Source of the DNA: Paracidovorax avenae ATCC 19860
GTDB lineage: Bacteria; Pseudomonadota; Gammaproteobacteria; Burkholderiales; Burkholderiaceae_C
NCBI RefSeq assembly: GCF_000176855.2
Contig: NC_015138.1
Location: 2,790,001 to 2,854,000, forward strand
Length of the DNA: 64,000 nt
Direction of reading: 5' to 3'
Shown here: piece after piece, positions 53,694 through 61,244 of the stretch
How the letters are laid out: every line of letters begins with the position of its first letter
Numbering within the stretch: position 1 is the stretch's first letter
Program-made: the position numbers and the translations under genes
Notes under the pieces: model-generated
Seen by the model: the letters and a program-made list of their open reading frames with translations, nothing else
What the model was told of the DNA's origin: nothing
Databases searched by the model: none

Positions 53694-55120
53694 GCATACA
53701 CCCCGTGCCAGAACCATTGCAGGTACCCGCTCGCGCCGCCCCCCTGCCACTGCCGGTAGATCCAGACCGTGCCGACGGCAGCGTTCGATGCCACGAAATA
53801 ATCCCGCCGCTCCGTGCAGCCCTCCCACCAGCCGCCTTCGAACCGGTGCGGTCCGGCCAGCAGGCGCAGCGGCCCCTGCAGGCAGGGACGGTCGCCCTGC
53901 AGGGCCAGGGGCCGGGGTGGATGCACCAGCCAGCCCGGCCAGAAAACGGCGTCGGCGGACGTGCCCGCGGCCTCGCCCGGCGCGGCGGCGGGGGGCGCAC
54001 CCCGGCGGCGGTCCACGGCCTGCCCCGGCAGGTGCTGCGCGGCGGCCTCCCACCGTTGCATGCGCTCGGGCCGGTGGTCGGCCTGCAGCACGGGCACGCG
54101 CACCTGCCCGGCTCCCCAGCGGGCAGACATCCGTTCCACCCACTGGTGCCAACCCTCGCCCTCCCCGCCTTCTTCGGGGCCCGGCGGCAGCAGGCTCTCG
54201 CTGGCCTGTGGCAAGGCCGCCGTATCGGCCGCGCGCAGAACGAGTCGGTTCACCGGCGCCGCCAGGGGCCGGCGCGCCAGGTGTTCGGCCAGCAGACGGC
54301 GCAGGTGTGCGAGATCCTGCGTCGCCTCGGCCGTGCGCACGGCCAGATAGTCGCCCGGTGGAAGCACCTTTCCGTCGAGTCGGCGCAGGTCGTGGCGCCA
54401 CGACAGCTCCAGCGCGAGTACGCCCCGGTGGCGCGCCTGCAACCAGTCGCGCAGCGCACCCAGCAGGCGGTTCGCGGTCCACAGCAGCTGTTCGGCCGAT
54501 GTGGCCGGCGCGGGCAGCTCGGCCGGCAGCTCGAAGTGCTCCGGCAGTTCCAGCCACGGCAGGGGATGGGGCACGTCGCCCCAGGCCTGGTCCAGGGCCC
54601 GCAGCGGCTCGGCGCCGAACCGCCGGGCCGCCCCATCGCGCGGCAGCGCACGCACGGCGCCCCAGGTGCGGCACCCCATGCGCTCCAGACTGGCGGTATG
54701 CGGCCGCAGGGCGGTGAGCGTGGCGAGCGGCAGGCCGTGCGGCAGGCGGCGCGGCAGCGGCAGGCCTTCTGCCTGCAGCCGCAGCAGGGCCAGGGCCTGC
54801 AGGGCCGTGGGGGCCTGGGCCATGGGAACCTCATCCGGACAAGAGGGCTCTTCGCCAGGGCCAGGGCCAGGGCCAGGGCCGCCGCCGGCCGGTGCACCGC
54901 GCGCAGCCGATGGTGGAGAGCCCCCCTGTCCCTGCCTCAGCAGGCCCAGAAGGTGGGCACGCCCGCCCCAGAGCCGCTCGGTGCAGGACACCTCCAGCAG
55001 CACGGCCTCGTCCAGCAGCGCCACGCGCGGCGTGAAGCGCAGCGCCCACCATCCGGCTGCCGCTGCGGGCATGCCCGGTGGCAGCTCAGCCAGCAGGGAC
55101 GGCAGTGCGATCCAGTGCAT
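53690..55120 (-). CDS. imuB: ImuB, catalytically inactive Y-family DNA polymerase homologue
   Basis: The 476-residue protein starts MHWIALPSLLAELPPGMPAA and resembles Y-family polymerases (FTPRVALLDEAVLLEVSCTE, GLPLATLTALRPHTASLER for the helix-hairpin-helix, and a little-finger-like region around 300) but lacks the full catalytic acidic set. It bridges DnaE2 and the beta clamp in SOS mutagenesis. A Gly/Pro-rich linker (GGPGPGPGPGEEPS, about residue 83) is encoded by hexanucleotide repeats at 54855-54878. Its start lies within the 3' end of imuA (35-bp overlap). Confidence 0.88.
54855..54878. repeat. Tandem hexanucleotide repeat (CCAGGG)4 inside imuB
   Basis: Four exact copies of CCAGGG occur end to end. 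Because the unit is six bases, copy-number change keeps the frame and only alters the length of a Gly-Pro linker in ImuB. Confidence 0.85.
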
Positions 55121-55946
55121 GGCCGGCCTCCGGTCGCTCGCCCCGTACCCGCAGGTGCAATGGCGCGGTGCGCGCCGCCATCCCCTCCCGCCAGGCGGCC
55201 AGATGCCGCTGTTTCGCCCCGCTCGTAGCCGCCAGGGCCATGGCCAGGGCGGAGCCATGCGCGGGCACGGCCATCGGCGACAGCAGCGGTGCGCCGCGGC
55301 GCTTGAGCACGTGCACCTGCAAGGCGCCCTCCTCCTCCCCCGGCCGAACCCACAGCCGCAGCGGAGCGGGCGATGCCTGCAGCCGCCGGGACTCGGGACG
55401 GAAGACCCACAGCAGCGGGCCGCGCTGCGCCGCCGCCAGTTGCAGGCGCCTCAGCATGTCGGTATGGGCGGCCGGCAGCCAGGCCAGCACGGCCAGCACA
55501 TCCCGGCAGCGCAGCGCCTGCTCGCAGGCCCAGGCGGCAGCGGCATCGCGGCCATCCGCGGGCGGTGCCACCCAGCACAGGCGCCCTGCCGGCAGGCCTG
55601 CCGCATGCAGCACGGGCACGAAAGGGTCGAACGGAGGGGCCACCAGCACCACCTGCCCGGGCCGCGCCACCGCACCGGCCAGCGCCGGCAGCAGCAGCGG
55701 CCATTCGGGCCGGCCCTGCCCCGCCAGCAGCACTTCCGACATCGCGCCCCGCGGCCAGCCGCCCCCGGGCAGCTGCGCATCGAGCGCCGGGTGGCCCGAA
55801 GGCTGCACGCGTGCGCCGAGAGCTTCACCGACAGGACGCAGCGAGTCGCCCCGCCACACGCCCGGCACGTCCACCCACGCCGAGCCCGCCCCCGGGCGGG
55901 AGAGGGCCGGCGAAACCGGCTGGGAGAGGGGGACGGATGCTGCCAT
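55086..55946 (-). CDS. imuA: ImuA (SulA/RecA-like SOS mutagenesis protein)
   Basis: The 286-residue protein starts MAASVPLSQPVSPALSRPGA. It has HPALDAQLPGGGWPRGAMSE and RPEWPLLLPALAGAVARPGQ, VVLVAPPFDPFVPVLHAAG and LAWLPAAHTDMLRRLQLAA, which fit the RecA-like ImuA/SulA family. It belongs to the imuA-imuB-dnaE2 damage-inducible cassette. A consensus LexA box lies 14 bp before the ATG at 55946, so an upstream in-frame TTG at 55970, which lies in the box, is not used. Confidence 0.88.
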   Translation of the reverse strand: MAASVPLSQPVSPALSRPGAGSAWVDVPGVWRGDSLRPVGEALGARVQPSGHPALDAQLPGGGWPRGAMSEVLLAGQGRPEWPLLLPALAGAVARPGQVVLVAPPFDPFVPVLHAAGLPAGRLCWVAPPADGRDAAAAWACEQALRCRDVLAVLAWLPAAHTDMLRRLQLAAAQRGPLLWVFRPESRRLQASPAPLRLWVRPGEEEGALQVHVLKRRGAPLLSPMAVPAHGSALAMALAATSGAKQRHLAAWREGMAARTAPLHLRVRGERPEAGHALDRTAVPAG

Positions 55947-55960
55947 GGCGTCTTGTTGAA

Positions 55961-55980
55961 TACTGTTCAAATATACAGTA
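55961..55980. promoter_or_regulatory. LexA (SOS) box of the imuA-imuB-dnaE2 operon
   Basis: TACTGTTCAAATATACAGTA is TACTGT-N8-ACAGTA, a perfect LexA consensus palindrome. It lies 14 bp upstream of the imuA start on the minus strand, where repressor binding would block transcription of the mutagenesis cassette. Confidence 0.92.
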
Positions 55981-56133
55981 TTCGTTCAAAAGTGCCAGCA
56001 GGGCCATCGCCCTTTCCATGTCGCAGCACGACAGGCCGCGTGTGCCGTCCCTGCATGCCCCCGAATGCCCTGCGTTCACGCATGCCCCGAAAAACCGCCG
56101 CAGGCAGAACGCGTCTTCAGGATCGGGCCGTTG

Positions 56134-57537
56134 TCAGGCGGTGGACAGCAGCAGCGCGCAGTGTGCGCACCACTGCGCGACCGCCGCGTCCGCCGGATCG
56201 GCAGGGGCTTGCCCGCCCAGCTCAGGCCAGCGCCTCTGCGTGGCATGCACGATGCTGCCCAACTGCCAGAGCGCCTCGCCGCGCACCAGTGCCAGCTCCG
56301 CCAGTCCCTGGGGATCGCCCTGCAGGTGCTCCTGGATCTCGCCTTCCTGGCCCGGGTGGCCGCCGGCCTCCACCAGCGATTGCTGCAGCGCCTGCAGGCG
56401 CTGCTCGACGAAGGCCGCAGGATGCCGGCTGCCACGGTCCAGCACGGAGGGCGGCAATTGCGGGCGCAGCCGGGCCCAGTGGTCGAATGCTCCGCCCAGC
56501 GTGTCCAGCATCCGGCCGGCCTCTTCCGGGGGCGGCGACAGGGCGACCGCGGAGCCACCGCCATCCGCGAGCAGCGGCAGCAGCAGCGCGGACAGCTCCG
56601 CGGGAAATTTCCGGTGGTTGAGTCGCAGGCTCAGCGACAGGCGCTGGGCCGCCAGCGCGCTGTATTTTTCGAAGAAGGCAGCCGCCACCTCCGACAGCAT
56701 CAGGATCCGCCCCATCGGCGAGATGTCCGGCCCGCGCAGCCCGCGCGGATAGCCCGTGCCGTCCATGCGTTCGTGGTGTTCCAGGACGGCCGCCTCCATC
56801 GACGCCGGGTAGGCACCCTGGGCACGCAGCAGCAGCATGGCGGTGATCGGATGGGCCACGAGGTGCTTGCGGTCCGGCCCGGAGACCTTGTGGTCGGGGT
56901 CGTTCCACATCGGGTCCATGTGCATCACCCCGATGTCGTGCAGCAGCGCGGCCTCCGCCAGCAGGGCCGTTTCGCGCGCGGCCCATCCGCTGCCCAAAGC
57001 AAGATGGATCGCCAGCAGCATCATGCGCACGCTGTGCACGAACAATTCCGGTCGCTGCTCGCGCATCACCGTCAGCCGGAAGGCCATGGGCCCGGGCAGC
57101 AGCATGCCGCGCAGCGGCGCGAGCAACGGCTCCGGCCCGCCATGCGCCCGCGACAGCAGTTCCACCAGCCTGCAGCCTCCATCGGGGCCGCTCCCGCACT
57201 GCTGCAGCACCGCCGCCTCGATGGCGGCCGCGTCCACGGTGCGCTCGGTGCCCAGCAGGCCGTCGATCGGATCGCGCAGCGTGTGGCGCACCAGCCGGTC
57301 GTACAGGCGGCTGTCGATGCGCGTGCCCTTTTCCACAAGCTTGATGCCGCTGTCGGTGTAGATCGCATCCCGGGTGACCACGGGGCTGCGCTCGGCCATG
57401 TCGGTCACGCTGCGCAGATAGTGGGTGCCGTCCCGGGCCAGTTCCTGCGCGGCGGCCAGGGCCTGTTGCGCCGCGGCAGCCGACATCCCGGCGGGCGCGC
57501 CGGGACCGCGTCGGTCGTGATCGTTGTCGTTGTTCAT
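56134..57537 (-). CDS. HD-GYP domain protein, predicted c-di-GMP phosphodiesterase
   Basis: The 467-residue soluble protein has LLHDIGVMHMDPMWND (HD) at about residue 200 and HHERMDGTGYPRGLRG (the GYP motif) at about residue 253, after an N-terminal region without a recognised sensor. A long C-terminal helical extension runs from about 320 to 467. HD-GYP proteins cleave c-di-GMP. This may influence the c-di-GMP-responsive NfrB pathway, although it is 12 kb away and not in the same operon. A terminator separates it from ppa. Confidence 0.88.
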   Translation of the reverse strand: MNNDNDHDRRGPGAPAGMSAAAAQQALAAAQELARDGTHYLRSVTDMAERSPVVTRDAIYTDSGIKLVEKGTRIDSRLYDRLVRHTLRDPIDGLLGTERTVDAAAIEAAVLQQCGSGPDGGCRLVELLSRAHGGPEPLLAPLRGMLLPGPMAFRLTVMREQRPELFVHSVRMMLLAIHLALGSGWAARETALLAEAALLHDIGVMHMDPMWNDPDHKVSGPDRKHLVAHPITAMLLLRAQGAYPASMEAAVLEHHERMDGTGYPRGLRGPDISPMGRILMLSEVAAAFFEKYSALAAQRLSLSLRLNHRKFPAELSALLLPLLADGGGSAVALSPPPEEAGRMLDTLGGAFDHWARLRPQLPPSVLDRGSRHPAAFVEQRLQALQQSLVEAGGHPGQEGEIQEHLQGDPQGLAELALVRGEALWQLGSIVHATQRRWPELGGQAPADPADAAVAQWCAHCALLLSTA

Positions 57538-57580
57538 GCCTGCCTGAATATACGGCCCCGCAGTGGCTGCCCGGGCGCAA

Positions 57581-57615
57581 AAAAAGCCTGCGGGCGCACA
57601 GCCGGCAGGCTTTTC
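57581..57615 (-). terminator. Rho-independent terminator between ppa and the HD-GYP gene
   Basis: AAAAGCCTGC (57582-57591) can pair with GCAGGCTTTT (57605-57614). Read on the minus strand, the stem is followed by a run of T residues (complement of the A run at 57579-57585), so it ends transcription from ppa before the HD-GYP gene. Confidence 0.8.
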
Positions 57616-57670
57616 CTGGAGTGCCGGCGGGGCGCCGGCAGGGGGCGGGTTCATCCTCCGCCCCGGTGCA

Positions 57671-58207
57671 TCAGCCCTGGCTCTTCTGGTAGCTGGCGAC
57701 GCCGTCGGTGATTTCCTTGTGGGCGGCTTCGACGCCTTCCCAGCCCAGCACCTTCACCCACTTGCCCTCTTCCAGGTCCTTGTAGTGCTCGAAGAAGTGG
57801 CTGATGGCCTTCAGGCGCACGGGATTCACGTCGTCCACCGTCTTCCAGCCTTCGTACATCTTGAGGATCTTGGTGGTGGGCACGGCCAGCACCTTGCCGT
57901 CCACGCCGGCTTCGTCTTCCATCTTCAGGATGCCGAGCGCGCGGCAGGGCACGACCACGCCGGGGTGCAGCGGATACGGCGTGATCACCAGCACGTCCAC
58001 CGGATCGCCGTCGCCGGACAGCGTCTGGGGCACATAGCCGTAGTTGCAGGGGTAGTACATGGCCGTGGTCAGGAAGCGGTCCACGAAGACCGCGCCGGAT
58101 TCCTTGTCCACTTCGTACTTGATCGGGTCGGATTCCGCGGGAATCTCGATGACCACGTTGAAGGTTTCGGGAAGCTTCTTGCCAGGGGTGACGTTGTTGA
58201 GGGACAT
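57671..58207 (-). CDS. ppa: Inorganic pyrophosphatase (family I)
   Basis: The 178-residue protein starts [20 protein letters not shown] and has the family-I motifs [38 protein letters not shown] and [11 protein letters not shown] with the metal-binding Asp triplet (signature D-x-D-P-x-D). It hydrolyses pyrophosphate in the cytoplasm. The length is normal for bacterial hexameric enzymes. The terminator at 57581-57615 follows it. Confidence 0.95.
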   Translation of the reverse strand: MSLNNVTPGKKLPETFNVVIEIPAESDPIKYEVDKESGAVFVDRFLTTAMYYPCNYGYVPQTLSGDGDPVDVLVITPYPLHPGVVVPCRALGILKMEDEAGVDGKVLAVPTTKILKMYEGWKTVDDVNPVRLKAISHFFEHYKDLEEGKWVKVLGWEGVEAAHKEITDGVASYQKSQG

Positions 58208-58492
58208 GGTTGGGATGGTGGTGGGAATGCGATGGATGCGCTGCCGACTTGCCGGCCGCGCAGGGCGGCCGCAGGTGGCGCATTCTAGGGCGAGTCGCAT
58301 GCGGCTTCCCTGGCGGCCGGCCGCGGACAGCACGCCACGGCCCCGCGACGGGCGGCGTGAAACGGGCAGTTTCAATGCCCGGGAGAAACCCGCTTATGCT
58401 GGCGCGGCCTCCGGGATAATCCCCATGGCCATGGAAATTCGGCCCGGGAGGCGCTGTATAAAAAATTATTTCTGCGTCAAAAGATTATTTTC
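58208..58492. promoter_or_regulatory. Divergent region between ppa and the AraC regulator
   Basis: These 285 bp hold no gene. The last 45 bp are AT-rich (TATAAAAAATTATTTCTGCG and on) and probably contain the promoter of the AraC-family gene. That gene has no visible ribosome binding site. Confidence 0.35.
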
Positions 58493-59383
58493 ATGTTTGA
58501 TTCGACCTTGAAACTCACGGACCCGGAGGACGTCCCCGGCGCGCTGAAATCGGCAGGTGCCGAAATCATCCGCTCCGTCGCCCTTCCCTCGGGCATCGTG
58601 CTGTCCGAATGGAGTTGCCACAACACCCTGACCGACTACAAGAGCGCTTCAGAGAACGTCCTCAGCATTTACCTCTCCGGCGGGGAAAACTGCAGCCAGA
58701 TGCGCCAGCAGCAGATCGTGCGCAGCGGCTTCGAAAATGCCACCTGCCTTTTCCCCAAAGGCGGCGGTGAATCGCGGTGGCGGATCACGGGGCGGCTCAA
58801 TTTCCTGCATATCTATTTCGACCCGGAAAAGTTCAGCCCCGCGATGCAGCAGTCGCTGCGGCAACCGCCCGAGGCCTGCCAGTTCCGCGAGGTCTTCCAG
58901 GAGGCCTCGCCCGTGATCGGCTCGGCGGCCCGCAGCATCGCTCTGACCGACTGGAACGACACCGGGCTGGCAACGGGCATCGAAGGGCTCACGAGCTGGA
59001 TCATCCTCCACGCCATCCGCGACTACACCGTGCCCGGCCTGGAGAAGACGGAGACCCGCGGCAGGTTCTCGGCACGCCATGCCCGCCTGCTGCGGGACTA
59101 CCTGGACGCGAACCTCGGCGCATCGGTGCAGCTCGACGACCTGGCCGGGCTGGTCAACCTGAGCCGCTACCACTTCCTGCGCAAGTTCAAGAGCACCTTC
59201 GGACAATCGCCGCACGCCTTCCTTACCGAACTGCGCATGGCGCGCGCCCACGACATGCTGCAGCACACCACGCAGAAGATCGCGGCAGTGGCCTTCGAGT
59301 GCGGCTACAGCCAGCAAAGCCATTTCACCGCCGCCTTCCGGCGCTGCTATGGCTACCCACCCAGCGCAGTCCGGCGGCGTTGA
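58493..59383 (+). CDS. AraC-family transcriptional regulator
   Basis: The 296-residue protein has a C-terminal double helix-turn-helix (SVQLDDLAGLVNLSRYHFLR; KFKSTFGQSPHAFLTELRMA; IAAVAFECGYSQQSHFTAAF, ending YGYPPSAVRRR) and an N-terminal sensing domain with beta-rich sequence (FENATCLFPKGGGESRWRIT). It converges with the deacylase/ATP-grasp cluster, with 18 bp between the stop codons, and may regulate it. No ribosome binding site is visible. The effector is unknown. Confidence 0.9.
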   Translation: MFDSTLKLTDPEDVPGALKSAGAEIIRSVALPSGIVLSEWSCHNTLTDYKSASENVLSIYLSGGENCSQMRQQQIVRSGFENATCLFPKGGGESRWRITGRLNFLHIYFDPEKFSPAMQQSLRQPPEACQFREVFQEASPVIGSAARSIALTDWNDTGLATGIEGLTSWIILHAIRDYTVPGLEKTETRGRFSARHARLLRDYLDANLGASVQLDDLAGLVNLSRYHFLRKFKSTFGQSPHAFLTELRMARAHDMLQHTTQKIAAVAFECGYSQQSHFTAAFRRCYGYPPSAVRRR

Positions 59384-59401
59384 CGATCAGGCCCAGCAAC
59401 A

Positions 59402-60367
59402 CTATGCCGCCGTCCGGGCGGCCCGGATCGCCTCGGCGACGCCCGGGGCCCTGAGCTTGCGGTGCGACAGGGCCGGCACGCCGAGTTCGGAAGCGAGTGC
59501 GCGCACCTGCGCCTTGAAGCCGGCCTTGAGGTTGTCGTGGAAGACGACCGCATCGACTCCTCCGGCGATCGAGCGGGCGCAGGCCAGCATGTCCGGCAGG
59601 CGGCCCTCCGCGTCATAGCCATGCGCCACCAGCCAGTGGTTGGGAAGTACGTGGGACAGCGCCAGGCCTTCGGCGGCCCCGAGTTCGCGCAGCGGCTGGG
59701 TGAATCCCGGCTCGAAATGCACGCCCCCGACGCACAGCAGCGACACCGCGGCCTCTCCCCACCCGGATGCGCAAAGCGCCACCAGGGCGCGCGCGAGCAC
59801 GTCGGCCGCGGCAGGATCGGACCATGCGTCCGGGGTGCTGCCGATCTCCAGGTCGATGACCGAGGGCCTCAACTCGGACAGCAGCCTGCCCGGCTGGCCC
59901 CGGTAGAGCGGCCCGGACCAGTGGGTGGCCTCCATCCAGGTGGCATAGGCGTCCAGCCCGGCGCGCTGCCGCTCCGCCTCCACGCACAGGAACAGGGCCC
60001 GCGTGAGGGCGGGATCGACCGGGCTGAAGCAACCGCTGTCCATGTCCCCGGTCGTCTGCACGGTGAAGATGCGGTCGGGCGCGTTCCGTCCTTCGTGCCA
60101 GTTGACGACGACCACCGCGTCCGCATCGCCGAAACGTTCATTGACGAGGGGCGCGTACCGCAGGTAGTCGTGGCTCAGCACGTCTTCGAGCTGCAGCAGG
60201 TGGCACCGTGTCTCGCCGATGACCGCGGACAGCACGGGATGCCCATCGACGTGCCCTGCCCCGGCGTCCTGCCAGGGAATGCCGGACGACAGCAGGCGTT
60301 CGAGGACATGCGACGCGACAGGATCCTTGAGGGGATCGGTGCAGAAAGCCAACACGAGGTGTCTCAT
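59402..60367 (-). CDS. Archaeal/plant-type D-aminoacyl-tRNA deacylase (DtdA/DTD2/GEK1-like)
   Basis: The 321-residue protein resembles the tRNA_deacylase family typical of Archaea and plants. It has LAFCTDPLKDPVASHVLERL at the N-terminus, then SLLCVGGVHFEPGFTQPLRE and LALSHVLPNHWLVAHGYD (archaeal counterparts read GGxHYxPxFT and GHxLPKY). These enzymes hydrolyse D-aminoacyl-tRNA and, in plants and Archaea, aldehyde-modified D-aminoacyl-tRNA. It closes an operon with the formyltransferase-like and ATP-grasp/lyase genes (57 bp gap). Bacterial members are unusual, and here the protein might protect the producer from a toxic amino acid product of the cluster. The family call is fair; the role is inferred. 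Confidence 0.65.
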   Translation of the reverse strand: MRHLVLAFCTDPLKDPVASHVLERLLSSGIPWQDAGAGHVDGHPVLSAVIGETRCHLLQLEDVLSHDYLRYAPLVNERFGDADAVVVVNWHEGRNAPDRIFTVQTTGDMDSGCFSPVDPALTRALFLCVEAERQRAGLDAYATWMEATHWSGPLYRGQPGRLLSELRPSVIDLEIGSTPDAWSDPAAADVLARALVALCASGWGEAAVSLLCVGGVHFEPGFTQPLRELGAAEGLALSHVLPNHWLVAHGYDAEGRLPDMLACARSIAGGVDAVVFHDNLKAGFKAQVRALASELGVPALSHRKLRAPGVAEAIRAARTAA

Positions 60368-60425
60368 GCGTTCGCCTCCCGTGCGGCCGCGGCCCATGGC
60401 ACGGAGGGGGGCCGGAAGCCTTGCC

Positions 60426-61244
60426 TCATCGGACGGGCTCCTTGCCGGCGCCGCGTGCCACCGGCCGGCGGCGCCACCCGCGGCCCAGGTGGTGGGCCAG
60501 TTCGACGAGCGGGCCACGGTCCCGCATGCGGTAGAGCCGGCCCCGGGCCTCCTGTGGCGTGCTGTCCCAGGTGGACACATCGGGCGTGCGCCGCAGGCGG
60601 GCGACGAGGTGGTCGATGGCCGCCTTCTCCGCCCGCGAATACAGCGTCTCGGAGTTGTCTCCTTCGGCGGGCTGGACGCAGTGCCGGCTGACGATGTCGC
60701 CAGCATCGAGTCCGGCGGAAACCCGGTGGATGGTGGTGCCGAGCCGGTCATGGCGCCCTTCGTGGAGCGCGAAGAAGAAGCAGTGGTTGCCCTTGTAGTC
60801 CGGCAGGTAGCCGCCGTGGATGTTGAGGATGCGGCCCGCGGGAATGGCGGAGAGCACGGCGCTCCCGATCTTCTTGGTGCCCATGACGACATAGGCGTCC
60901 GACACGCCGCCGCGCAGGATCTGCCCCACCAGGGGATCGTTGATCGACGGGGTGTCGTGGAACTCCACGTCCGGCTCCTGGCTCAGCGCCGTCCAGGTGC
61001 GCGGTCCTTCCGTGCGGGCGAAATACCGCTTCCGGTAGGCCTCGTAGCCGAACAGTTTGCGGCGCAGTCCGTGGTAGAGCGTCCAGAGATAGGCGCGGTA
61101 GTGACCGTTGCGGCGCAGCGAGGCGGCCTGGTCGTGTCCGGATTCCACGATGACCCGCAGGCTGCCGAACGCCTTCAGCAGTTCGGCGGCCAGGTAGAGG
61201 TGGTGCGGACCATCGGAACAGAGCAATGTGACGCGGGGCATCAT
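60426..61244 (-). CDS. Formyltransferase-family protein (Fmt/PurN-like)
   Basis: The 272-residue protein has a Rossmann-like start (MMPRVTLLCSDGPHHLYLAA) and the formyltransferase core ILNIHGGYLPDYKGNHCFFF, then GTTIHRVSAGLDAGDIVSR. These correspond to the N-H-D catalytic region of 10-formyl-THF transferases. His of NIHG and the Asp of AGDI are present; the canonical Asn is the N of NIH. It overlaps the lyase stop (ATGA). AGGAGG lies 5 bases before the first ATG at 61244; a second ATG follows directly. It probably formylates an amine in the product made by the neighbouring enzymes. Confidence 0.82.
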   Translation of the reverse strand: MMPRVTLLCSDGPHHLYLAAELLKAFGSLRVIVESGHDQAASLRRNGHYRAYLWTLYHGLRRKLFGYEAYRKRYFARTEGPRTWTALSQEPDVEFHDTPSINDPLVGQILRGGVSDAYVVMGTKKIGSAVLSAIPAGRILNIHGGYLPDYKGNHCFFFALHEGRHDRLGTTIHRVSAGLDAGDIVSRHCVQPAEGDNSETLYSRAEKAAIDHLVARLRRTPDVSTWDSTPQEARGRLYRMRDRGPLVELAHHLGRGWRRRPVARGAGKEPVR

